From positions 5,456,001 through 5,520,000 of the forward strand of contig NZ_CP049838.1 in assembly GCF_013085465.1 (NCBI RefSeq): a DNA stretch of 64,000 nucleotides, given 5' to 3'. Position 1 is the stretch's first letter, and every line of letters starts with the position of its first letter. Below, one piece after another: positions 44,461-53,055 of this stretch. Made by a program: the position numbers and the translations under genes. The notes beneath the pieces were generated by a model that was given only the letters and a program-made list of their open reading frames with translations, searched no databases and was not told where the DNA came from. This stretch comes from Streptomyces asoensis. Lineage in GTDB: Bacteria; Actinomycetota; Actinomycetes; Streptomycetales; Streptomycetaceae.

Positions 44461-46725
44461 TCAGCGTGTGTCGTCGAGCTTGCGCATCAGCTCGGTGACC
44501 AGCACGTGATCGTGAGCGGCGTCGGAATGCGCGGACGGATCCCGCTGGATCTGGTGCTTCTGGAGCCACTTGTTCCGCTCTGCTTCCCGGAGCGCGAACA
44601 CGCGCTCAGCTCTGCCGTACACGACGGCGAACTCCTGGGGCAGCTCGTCCTCGGCCCCCTGCTTCAGGAGGAAGTCCACGAGTTCCTCCAACAGTTCCAG
44701 GTAGGCGATACGTGGCTCGCGCTCGGGCTCTGCGGCGAGCCAGCGCAGCTCCGCCAAGGCGTTTCGGACCAGCCCCTCGGTCGCCTGTTCGCGGGACGCT
44801 CTGGACGGTGTCCGGCGCAGCTGGTGGTACAGCGCGATGGACCAGTACCAGTCGCCGGCCTCGACGTACTCCAGCATTTCGGCGTGGATGGCGTGGGTCA
44901 CCTTTTCCCGGAACCGCTGGGCGTGTTCCTGCGGCACCAAGGGGCTGGCATCGAGAGAGTTGATCAGGCCCTCCAGGTGGGAGAAGGGTCCATAGGGGGT
45001 GAACGGGGAGAGCGTCTTCTGCATCACGTACGCGGCCAGCGTCGCCGAGTCCAGCAACTCGGCTGTCTCCAGTACCCACTCCAGGTGCGTCGACCGGCTT
45101 TCGTCCTCGTGCCACAACCTGGTCTCCACGTCGTCTCCCATCGCTTGGACGATGGTGCTGACGGTCGACTCGTGCTCCCGCAGCCGGGCCAGGATGGCCG
45201 CCCCGTCAGCTATACGAGCCGCAGCGACGAGCCGTTGCACCTGTTCTTCGTGGACGAGTGCCTTGAGCAGTTCCGAGAAGTGGGCCCGGCCGGCGTTGAG
45301 GTGGAAGCGGACGTAATCCTCGATCGATGGGTTGTGGAATGCCACCCGCCCCTGTCCGACCGAGATCATCGTGCCGTCCAGCAGCTGCAGTGCCCTCCGG
45401 AACGTTCGGCCGTCCGCCGTCCGGTCCATCTCTTTGCGGTATCGGTGCCAGGAATCCTCCAGATCGTCGAGACCGGCGGACCTAAAGGTGAACAGCACCT
45501 CCAGCATGTGGACGGCTTCGTCCGTCAGCTCGTTCTCCACGATGCGTTCCCACACGCGGCGCGGGTCGTCCAGGTTCTCGAGCATCGCCGCAGCGACGTC
45601 CTGGCCCTGGCGCGCGGACAGCCGGAGGGTCTCCTCGACCAGACGCGGATTGAAGTTCTTGTGCCGGACCACCGGACGCCACACCTTCGGATCGGCGAAC
45701 CGGCGCTTGTCGTCCGGCGGCAGGGAGGAGTGGTGGACGTGGTTGTAGAGGATCTGGCCCCGCACCCGCCGATGCAGGTCGGTCAGCCGGATCACGCTGA
45801 CCGCGTCCGACACGTCCGGCGCTGCCAGCCGGTCGTGTCGGAGACGGGCGTGCTCCAGCAGGTAGTCGCGGGTCGTCATCACCAGTGCCTTGCCAGGAGT
45901 CTCCTGGATCTCCCGGATCACCGACAACAGGCGGTTGTCCTCGTTCTTGTTCAGAGGTGCGTCCAGGGTCGTACGCCCCAGGAAGTCGTCGTAGAGGAAC
46001 ACCTGCCGAGTGCCCTCGCGCCACAGGGTGCCGATCTCGTCGACATCCTGGGTGATCTCGTGGACCTCGTAGCCGTTGCCCATCAGCCAGGCCGTGAGCA
46101 TCAGTGCCACCGTCGTCTTGCCCACCCCGGGGATGCCGGCGATGACACAGACCCGCTGGGTGTCCAGGAGCTGCTGGGCTCGTTCGAAGCCCTCGTGCGG
46201 GACGAAGGTGTCGGCGACGCCCGGCAGTCGCTTCTGAAGCCACGACGAGCGCAGGTACTGGTCCTGGTTCAGCACGGTCTGAAGGACGGCGGTGCTGCTC
46301 AGCCAGAGCCGGAAGTGTCGTCGGACCAGGTCCGGGCGGCGCAGCAGCTCGGCGACGATCTCGTCCACGCCGTACAGGTCGCCAGTGCCGCGTACGTACG
46401 GGGAGAAGGCGCTGCGGAGCTCTTCCTTGCCGTCGACGGTCAGACCGACCGTCGTGGCGACGATGTAACGGTCGGGTGCCAGCGCGCGGACCTTGGGCAG
46501 TTCATCCTTGATCAGGCGTCTGATCAGAGTCTTCTGGGTCGCGCTCGGCCAGTGCTTGCACTGCACGACGGTCGTCCCGGCGGGGCCGGTGTGCCGCAGG
46601 TCGACGCCACGGTCTCGGCCGCGCGGGAAGATCTCCAGCGGTATGCCGAGGGCATCACTGAACAGATCACGGCAGACCACCTCGAAGTCATGGTCCGTCA
46701 ACCGCCCCAACTCGAAAGAGTCCAT
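44461..46725 (-). CDS. Mrr-nuclease/STAND NTPase
   Basis: A 754-residue protein. Residues 1-130 form a Mrr-like restriction nuclease: FEVVCRDLFSDALGIP (Glu15), GRDRGVDL (Asp42) and VVQCKHW (Gln55, Lys57), so the D-QxK active site is intact. The NTPase follows with Walker A at about residue 200 (GIPGVGKTTVALML), VFLYDDFLG as Walker B, and ALVMTTRDYLLEHA. The C-terminal 350 residues are helical, as in STAND sensor domains (nSTAND3 group). It likely cleaves DNA on sensing phage. It is 59 bases downstream of the PIN gene and probably co-transcribed. Confidence 0.8.
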   Translation of the reverse strand: MDSFELGRLTDHDFEVVCRDLFSDALGIPLEIFPRGRDRGVDLRHTGPAGTTVVQCKHWPSATQKTLIRRLIKDELPKVRALAPDRYIVATTVGLTVDGKEELRSAFSPYVRGTGDLYGVDEIVAELLRRPDLVRRHFRLWLSSTAVLQTVLNQDQYLRSSWLQKRLPGVADTFVPHEGFERAQQLLDTQRVCVIAGIPGVGKTTVALMLTAWLMGNGYEVHEITQDVDEIGTLWREGTRQVFLYDDFLGRTTLDAPLNKNEDNRLLSVIREIQETPGKALVMTTRDYLLEHARLRHDRLAAPDVSDAVSVIRLTDLHRRVRGQILYNHVHHSSLPPDDKRRFADPKVWRPVVRHKNFNPRLVEETLRLSARQGQDVAAAMLENLDDPRRVWERIVENELTDEAVHMLEVLFTFRSAGLDDLEDSWHRYRKEMDRTADGRTFRRALQLLDGTMISVGQGRVAFHNPSIEDYVRFHLNAGRAHFSELLKALVHEEQVQRLVAAARIADGAAILARLREHESTVSTIVQAMGDDVETRLWHEDESRSTHLEWVLETAELLDSATLAAYVMQKTLSPFTPYGPFSHLEGLINSLDASPLVPQEHAQRFREKVTHAIHAEMLEYVEAGDWYWSIALYHQLRRTPSRASREQATEGLVRNALAELRWLAAEPEREPRIAYLELLEELVDFLLKQGAEDELPQEFAVVYGRAERVFALREAERNKWLQKHQIQRDPSAHSDAAHDHVLVTELMRKLDDTR

Positions 46726-46784
46726 GCTGTGTTCGCCCCGTGAATGCCGCCGCTGGCCTTGATTCTCCTGGTCCCCGGCAAGCT

Positions 46785-47495
46785 CTACTCCAGCACGGAG
46801 AGGAGTCCGCCCCACTTGCCCATATCTGGGGCGGGGAGCCCCCAGTCACGGTACGGGCACCCGTCGCCGTCGCACGTGCCCCCGAGGAGCGGTTGGACGC
46901 CAGCGGCAAGGAGATCGGCCGCCAAGCCCTGGGGCGGGAGCAGGGCCATCGGGGGTCCGGCGAGCTCCGCACGTTCCAAGACGAGCCGGTCACGGGTGAG
47001 GAAAACGTGAGCGCCAACGGCCTGAGCCTCAAGTACCAAGTCGCGGTCGGCGCCATCAGGAAGGCCGGTCACCTCACCGACGGGAGTGGGCGACGGTCCG
47101 TGCGACGGCGCAGGCACGGACCAGTTTCCTACCTGGAATGCCAAGCTGTCCGCTACCGCGTTGATCGACGGGAGCCTGCGTTCCAGGAAGCGCTCGGTGA
47201 CCTTCTTGGCGTCGGCCTTTGAGCGGGGGGTCACCACGAATCGAATGTCGCGCAACAGCCACAGGTTGAGAAGGTCCACGAGGCCGGACAGCTCGTCGGC
47301 GTAGGCGACGTCCGCCGCAACTCGATCGGGCAGCGGCTCATCGTTCATGAGCGCAGCCCCATGCTGCTGGAGGTCGATCAGGACGTTCGAGTCGACGGCG
47401 ACGACCAACGGACCGTGGTAGCCGGGCGGCAGCAGACCCGGAACGACGGGGTGGCAGAAGCCCAGCCCGCCATCCTCGGTGACTTCGTGGAGCAC
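46785..47495 (-). CDS. PIN-domain protein upstream of Mrr-STAND
   Basis: A 236-residue protein with PIN features: VVAVDSNVLIDLQQHGAALM (first Asp), RSKADAKKVTERFLERRLPS and GADRDLVLEAQAVGAHVFLT followed by RDRLVLERAEL (further acidic residues). PIN proteins are RNases, often toxins. It is the first gene of a two-gene unit with the Mrr-STAND gene. No antitoxin gene is adjacent, so control may depend on the partner. Confidence 0.7.
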   Translation of the reverse strand: MLHEVTEDGGLGFCHPVVPGLLPPGYHGPLVVAVDSNVLIDLQQHGAALMNDEPLPDRVAADVAYADELSGLVDLLNLWLLRDIRFVVTPRSKADAKKVTERFLERRLPSINAVADSLAFQVGNWSVPAPSHGPSPTPVGEVTGLPDGADRDLVLEAQAVGAHVFLTRDRLVLERAELAGPPMALLPPQGLAADLLAAGVQPLLGGTCDGDGCPYRDWGLPAPDMGKWGGLLSVLE

Positions 47496-47721
47496 TCCCG
47501 CAGCCTACGCCGGAGTGGGGTAGCGATGTAGACCAGCCGACGCACCGACCTTGTTGGCCAGGCTCTACTACCATCTTGCGTACGCGGGGAGTTGGCCCGG
47601 GGGATAAGAGCGGAGCTGCTTAGGAGACGTCCAGAGAAACGTCTCGGTTCTCAGCTCCATGGATCGCTGGGACACCACGCGTCGGCAAGGGGTTGCAACG
47701 GGGAGCGGACTGGAACTGGGC

Positions 47722-49197
47722 ATGAAATACGACATCGCAGCCCCTGAACCTGCAGGCATGGTCGCCTCGCTCAGCTCTCTCGGCTACTCACTGCCCGCGG
47801 CCATCGCGGATCTCGTGGACAACAGCATCTCCGCGAAGGCAGCCAACATCGACATCGAGTTCACATGGGCTGGACAGGACTCGTGGATCGCTGTTGTCGA
47901 CAACGGCGAGGGGATGAGCGCGGACGAGCTCGTGACCGCCATGACCGTGGCTGCGCGCGGCCCTGCCATGCCGCGTACCGCCACGGACCTGGGGCGCTTC
48001 GGCGTCGGACTCAAGTCCGCGTCGTTCTCCCAGGCCCGCCAGCTCACCGTCGCGACCGCTGTCTCCGGAGAGTGGCACGTACGTACGTGGGATCTCGACG
48101 TCGTTGAGAAGTTCGGTGAGTGGAGGCTGTTGCACGGCGCGGACGAGGCGACGGTGGACCTGCTCGACAGGATCTGCGGTAGGGCCGACCACGGCACGGT
48201 CGTTTTGTGGCGGCGGCTCAACGGATACCACGTCGACGGCGTGACCGAGGACGACGAGCGGACCCAGAAGCAGTTCTACGCGGAGGCCGCCCACGCGGAG
48301 TCGCACTTGGGCATGGTCTTCGCCCGGTTCCTGACGGGCAGTCGACGCCGCACCATGCGTGTCTCCGGCAGCACGGTCGAGCCCTGGGACCCGTTCCTCT
48401 CGGGTCACCCTTCCGTTCAGCCCCTCCCGGTGGAGCAACTCCCGCTCGGCACTGGCTCTGTACGCGTGGAGGCGTTCGTCCTCCCCAGCGCGCAGCGGCT
48501 CACGCCCGCCGAGTACGAGAAGGCTGGCGGCCCACGCGGCTGGCTCGACCAGCAGGGGTTCTACGTGTACCGGCGGGACCGTCTGATCCTGGCCGGCGAC
48601 TGGCTTGGCCAGCGCGGTGTACGCCGCGAGGAGAAGTACAACCTGGCACGGATCGCCGTGGACATCCCCGCCGAGACAGATGTTGAGTGGGGCGTCGACG
48701 TCCGGAAGTCCAGCGTTGTGCCACCCGTCGGCCTGCGTCCTCACCTTCGTCGCATCGCCCTGCAGGCTCGGAGGAGAGCCGCCGACGTGCTGCGCCACCG
48801 CGGGCAGATCGCGGCGCGAACGCATGGCGACCCGCTCCTGTACGCGTGGAACGTCCGCCGTGCGAGTGACCAGGTCACCTGCAGGATCAACCGTGGTCAC
48901 CCCTTGGTGAAGGCGGCGCTACGCCCCGGCGGCGCCAGTACGGACGACGTGCGAGCGCTGATCCGCCTGTTGGAGGAGACCGTGCCGGTTACGGCCCTCC
49001 GCGTGCTGCATGAGACGGACACCAGTGACGACCCCGAGCCCTTCGGCGGTCCGGGACCTGCCGACGCCGGAGCGACGGAGGTCGCACAACGGATCTACGA
49101 GGCGATGGTCTCCGACGGTCGTTCGCCCGCTGCCGCCAGGGAGCGACTCCGGACCATGCCCCCCTTCGACCAGATGCAGGGCTTCTGGAGCGGATGA
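47722..49197 (+). CDS. MORC/MutL-like GHKL ATPase
   Basis: A 491-residue protein with a GHKL ATP-binding domain: ADLVDNSISA (Asp30, Asn34) is the N-box, DNGEGM (60-65) the G1 box and GRFGVGLKSASFSQARQLTV the G2. A long S5-like region follows (WLDQQGFYVYRRDRLILAGD, EVDIPAETDVEWGVDVRKSS-like). It matches the MORC-type ATPases of bacterial restriction loci, and it is the first gene of the Z1/AIPR operon. An ATG at 47659 would add 21 residues; 47722 has GGAAC upstream. The acidic ligand here is Asp where MutL has Glu. Confidence 0.75.
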   Translation: MKYDIAAPEPAGMVASLSSLGYSLPAAIADLVDNSISAKAANIDIEFTWAGQDSWIAVVDNGEGMSADELVTAMTVAARGPAMPRTATDLGRFGVGLKSASFSQARQLTVATAVSGEWHVRTWDLDVVEKFGEWRLLHGADEATVDLLDRICGRADHGTVVLWRRLNGYHVDGVTEDDERTQKQFYAEAAHAESHLGMVFARFLTGSRRRTMRVSGSTVEPWDPFLSGHPSVQPLPVEQLPLGTGSVRVEAFVLPSAQRLTPAEYEKAGGPRGWLDQQGFYVYRRDRLILAGDWLGQRGVRREEKYNLARIAVDIPAETDVEWGVDVRKSSVVPPVGLRPHLRRIALQARRRAADVLRHRGQIAARTHGDPLLYAWNVRRASDQVTCRINRGHPLVKAALRPGGASTDDVRALIRLLEETVPVTALRVLHETDTSDDPEPFGGPGPADAGATEVAQRIYEAMVSDGRSPAAARERLRTMPPFDQMQGFWSG

Positions 49198-49261
49198 GCC
49201 CGTTGTCAGCAGTCGCCCCTACCCTGCCCGATACCGCTCCCCGTTCAGCCGGAGGTCAGCT

Positions 49262-52048
49262 GTGAGTTCCACCCCTGAGGACTCCTTCGAGTCCCTTGCC
49301 AAAGCCAGGCGCCTGGTTCTCGCCCTGCTGTCCCAGGACCGTCAGCCAACTCCTGAAGAGGTACAGAACGCGGTCACCGTCATCTTCGGGATGTTGGCCG
49401 GCCAAGGGGAGGTTCTCGACCGAGACCTGCTGGCCAAGGAGATCGAGGCCATAACCGCCGTGTTCCAGGAGGGTTCTTCCGGTCTGGAGAGCGACAGAGG
49501 ACACGAGCCGTGGCTGCCGGAGGCGAAGAACGACCGCGAGTGGGACTTCTGGGAGCGCTACCGGCGCTACCTCGAGGACGTCCGCAGCCTGCCCCCGGTC
49601 GTCGTGCGTCGGCTGGACCAGAGCACGGACGAGGTCCTGAGCCAGTTGGAGGACCCGCGTCGCATCGGCTCCTGGCGCCGGACCGGCCTCGTGATCGGGC
49701 AGGTTCAGTCGGGCAAGACAGGGCAGTACATCGGGCTCGCCGCGAAGGCCGTGGACGCGGGATACCAGTTCGTGGTGATCCTGGCCGGAATCCACAACGA
49801 CCTCCGCAGCCAGACGCAACTGCGTGTCGACGAGGGCCTTCTGGGTTTCGACACACAGCACCAGCAGCGGTCCAACCAGAACGGGAAGTCCCGTCTCATG
49901 GGTGCTGGGCGGATGCCCGGCGCCAAGAGGCTCGACATCGCGTCGCCCACCAACAGCTCCGAGAAGGGCGACTTCGGTCGTCAGGCGGCCAACGCGGTCA
50001 ACTTCCCCCTCGGTCGGTTCCCGGTCGTCCTGGTAGTGAAGAAGCACTGGAAGATCCTCGAGTACCTGCGTACCTGGGTGACGGAGGTCCAAGGCACCGA
50101 GGACGAGACCGGCCGCAAGGTCGTGCGCGACATCCCGCTGTTCGTCATCGACGACGAGGCCGACAACGCCTCCATCAACACCAAGCGGGACCCTGACGCG
50201 GATCCGACGAAGACCAACGCCGCGATCCGAGACCTCATGCAGAGTTTCGAGAAGTCGGCCTACGTCGGGTACACCGCGACGCCCTACGCCAACATCTACA
50301 TCGATCCCGATGTAGACCACGCCGACCTCGGCGCCGACCTCTTCCCCGACAGCTTCATCCGGACCCTGCCCTCACCGTCCAACTACCTCGGTCCGGAGCG
50401 GGTCTTCGGACTCCAGGTCGACAACGACGACGAGGACGACGTGCCCCCGTTGCCGCTCGTGCGTCCCGTGGACGACGCCGAGAGCTGGGTCCCGAGCAAG
50501 CACAAGTCCGCCTTCGTCCCGTCCGACGACCTACCCCAGTCCCTGCGTGAGGCGATCGCCTCGTTCGTGCTCTCGTGTGCCGCTCGCAGGGCGCGGGGGC
50601 AGACGAAGGTGCACAACTCCATGCTGGTGCACGTCACCCGCTTCACCGCGGTCCAGGGGATCGTTCGTGACCAAGTGGCCGACCATCTGGGCCTTCTCGT
50701 GGACTCGCTCCGTGACCGGTACGGGCAGGCTCCGGAGCGGATGGCAGAGCTCCAAGCCCTGTGGGAGCGCGACTTCGTCCCCACCACGGACCACTTCCCC
50801 GCGGACGAGGCCGAGCTCTTGACCTGGGAGGAGGTGGCCCCACAGGTCATGCCGGCCCTGCGCAAGATCGTGGTCAAGACGGTGAACGGCGCCTCACGTG
50901 ACGCGCTCGACTACTACGAGCACCGTAGGACCGGTCTCTCCGTCATCGCCATCGGAGGTCAGAAACTCTCCCGAGGACTCACCCTGGAAGGGCTGACCGT
51001 CAGCTACTACCTGCGTACGTCCAACACCTACGACACCCTGCTGCAGATGGGCCGGTGGTTCGGATTCCGCCCGGGGTACGAGGACCTGTGCCGTCTCTAC
51101 ACGACGTCCGACCTCCAGGCCAAGTACGTCGAGGTGACCGCCGCGACCGACGAACTGCGCCGTGAGGTGGAGGAAATGGCCGCGCTCAACCTCACCCCGA
51201 GGAACTTCGGGCTGAAGGTACGTGCCTCCTCGCTCGGCCTCGCGATCACAGCCACCAACAAGATGCGCCAGGGTACGAAGGTCATGCTCAGTTACTCCGG
51301 CGAGGGCCCGGAGACCGTGATCTTCAACCTTGCTCAGAAGACCGTTGACCAAAACCTCAAGGCACTTGAGGACTTCGTCCAGCGGCTCGACGGCGTCGCG
51401 GCGGCCGAGTCGAAGGTTCCGGGCGGCAATGTTGCGTGGAAGTCGGTGCCTTCCGAGGTGATCGCCGACTTCCTCTCCAGCTATGAGACCGACCGCATGG
51501 CGCAGCGCGTCCGTCCCAGGTTCATCGCGAAGTACATCGACCAGTGCGTGGCGGTGGGCGAACTGCCTGAGTGGACGGTGCACCTGGTCGGCAAGGCCGC
51601 GGCACAGGATCCGCAGAACGTCGCCGGACACACCATCGGGCCGGTGACCCGCGCGGCGATCAACCCCGGTTTCAGGACGGAGGGGCGCTACACGATCCGC
51701 CGGGTACTCAGTCCGCCTGACGAGTACCTCGACCTCGAACCGGCCCAGGTGAAGGCCGCTCTCGACGCCACGCAGATGGCCGCGGCGATTAAGAAGAAGG
51801 AGAAGGTTCCCCAGACCCCCTCGGGCGAGCACCTGCGCTGGCAGAGGAGGCCCGACCAGGCCCTGCTGCTGATCTACCTGATCGAGCGGCCGGCGGCCTC
51901 TCCGGACGGTGAGGCAGAACCGCCTCTGGTGGGCTTCAAGGTGAGCTTCCCCCGCTCCGAGCACCAGTCCGACACGGAGTACGTCGTCAACACCATCTGG
52001 CAGCAGGAGGGCCTCGACGCCTTCGACGACGAGGAGGGCGGGGAGTGA
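49262..52048 (+). CDS. Z1-domain superfamily II helicase
   Basis: A 928-residue helicase. Walker A is QVQSGKTGQY (Lys152), motif II FVIDDEADNASINTKRD (Asp297). The Z1 domain follows: SRDALDYYEHRRTGLSVIAI then GGQKLSRGLTLEGLTVSYYL and TLLQMGRWFGFRPGYEDLCR, which carries the motif VI-like GRWFGFRPG. GGAGG lies six bases before the GTG. Its TGA overlaps the next gene's GTG. In Z1 systems this ATPase is thought to move along DNA and drive the nuclease partners. Confidence 0.85.
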   Translation: MSSTPEDSFESLAKARRLVLALLSQDRQPTPEEVQNAVTVIFGMLAGQGEVLDRDLLAKEIEAITAVFQEGSSGLESDRGHEPWLPEAKNDREWDFWERYRRYLEDVRSLPPVVVRRLDQSTDEVLSQLEDPRRIGSWRRTGLVIGQVQSGKTGQYIGLAAKAVDAGYQFVVILAGIHNDLRSQTQLRVDEGLLGFDTQHQQRSNQNGKSRLMGAGRMPGAKRLDIASPTNSSEKGDFGRQAANAVNFPLGRFPVVLVVKKHWKILEYLRTWVTEVQGTEDETGRKVVRDIPLFVIDDEADNASINTKRDPDADPTKTNAAIRDLMQSFEKSAYVGYTATPYANIYIDPDVDHADLGADLFPDSFIRTLPSPSNYLGPERVFGLQVDNDDEDDVPPLPLVRPVDDAESWVPSKHKSAFVPSDDLPQSLREAIASFVLSCAARRARGQTKVHNSMLVHVTRFTAVQGIVRDQVADHLGLLVDSLRDRYGQAPERMAELQALWERDFVPTTDHFPADEAELLTWEEVAPQVMPALRKIVVKTVNGASRDALDYYEHRRTGLSVIAIGGQKLSRGLTLEGLTVSYYLRTSNTYDTLLQMGRWFGFRPGYEDLCRLYTTSDLQAKYVEVTAATDELRREVEEMAALNLTPRNFGLKVRASSLGLAITATNKMRQGTKVMLSYSGEGPETVIFNLAQKTVDQNLKALEDFVQRLDGVAAAESKVPGGNVAWKSVPSEVIADFLSSYETDRMAQRVRPRFIAKYIDQCVAVGELPEWTVHLVGKAAAQDPQNVAGHTIGPVTRAAINPGFRTEGRYTIRRVLSPPDEYLDLEPAQVKAALDATQMAAAIKKKEKVPQTPSGEHLRWQRRPDQALLLIYLIERPAASPDGEAEPPLVGFKVSFPRSEHQSDTEYVVNTIWQQEGLDAFDDEEGGE

Positions 52049-53055
52049 CCGTCACCGAGGCCGAGTGGCGTGACCTGGAGACCCCCCAGATCACGCCCGG
52101 TAGGTCCCGGCTTCGGCTGCACCCGAACGCTCCTCTGGACGTCTTCCTGTCCGTCACCCACCCTGGTCACCAACGCATGTTGGTCCTCAGGACCGACGCC
52201 CGCTCCGCGGACCACATCGTGCGCTCGGTGGGGCGGCTGCCGCGTGCGGCCGGACTGGAGATGAACCTGAGCGCGGTGTCGCGGCTCGAGTACGAACTCC
52301 AGGTGGTCCTGACCGCGAACGAACTGCGTGAGGTTTTCAACCCGCTCGTCACCGACGTTGCCGACACCGTCAGGGACGCCCCCGAGGCCGCTGCCGCCCT
52401 GACCGCCGCCGTGGACAGGTTTGAGCGGTGGCAGGACCTCCTACGCTCCGTAAGTAGGGACGGCCTGGCGCCCGAGGCGCGCCGCGGCCTCGTTGGCGAG
52501 CTCCTCGTACTCCGAGAGCACGTCCTGCCCGCCGTCGACCCGGCTGATGCAGTGGAGGCGTGGACTGGTCCGAGCGGAGCCAACCAGGACTTCCAGCTAC
52601 CCGAGGTGGCGATCGAGGCGAAGGCCAGCACCGCCAAGCGTCCGCGGAGCATCCGTATCGCCAGCGAGCGGCAGCTGGACGGCACCGGCACGCCCGCGCT
52701 GCTGCTGGCACTGGCGATGCTCGACGAACGGCGTGGTGGATCGGGCGAGAGTCTGAACCGGCTGGTCGAACGCATACGCGAGCGGCTCACCAGCTCCGCT
52801 GACCGGGCTCAGTTCGATGGGCGTCTCGTCCAAGCCGGATACCTTCCCGGACAGCGAGACATGTACGACGAGCCCCGCTACACCCTCCGCGACCTGCACT
52901 TCTGGCATGTGCGGGGGGATTTTCCGAGAATCGTCGAAGCGGATCTCGTGGCAGGTGTCGGCGACTGCACTTACCACGTGAGTACCTCGGGGCTGGATCA
53001 GTACCGCGCCACGACCGACGAGGTGACCGAACTGATCGGGGGCTTGCATGCCTGA
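52045..53055 (+). CDS. DUF4420 PD-(D/E)XK nuclease
   Basis: A 336-residue protein of the DUF4420 family, named for a PD-(D/E)XK motif. RRGLVGELLVLREHVLP (Glu152), SGANQDFQLPEVAIEAKAST (Asp182, Glu191, Lys193) make the catalytic set. The flanking strand VFLSVTHPGHQRMLVLRTDA and the helix EVFNPLVTDVADTVRDAPEA are typical. It overlaps both neighbours (GTGA with Z1; eight bases with AIPR), so the three genes form one unit. It is the likely DNA-cutting subunit. Confidence 0.8.
   Translation: MTVTEAEWRDLETPQITPGRSRLRLHPNAPLDVFLSVTHPGHQRMLVLRTDARSADHIVRSVGRLPRAAGLEMNLSAVSRLEYELQVVLTANELREVFNPLVTDVADTVRDAPEAAAALTAAVDRFERWQDLLRSVSRDGLAPEARRGLVGELLVLREHVLPAVDPADAVEAWTGPSGANQDFQLPEVAIEAKASTAKRPRSIRIASERQLDGTGTPALLLALAMLDERRGGSGESLNRLVERIRERLTSSADRAQFDGRLVQAGYLPGQRDMYDEPRYTLRDLHFWHVRGDFPRIVEADLVAGVGDCTYHVSTSGLDQYRATTDEVTELIGGLHA

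Noticed and set aside
44365..46743. 792-codon plus-strand frame opposite Mrr-STAND
   Set aside because: Antisense shadow; the minus frame has nuclease and P-loop motifs, this one has none.
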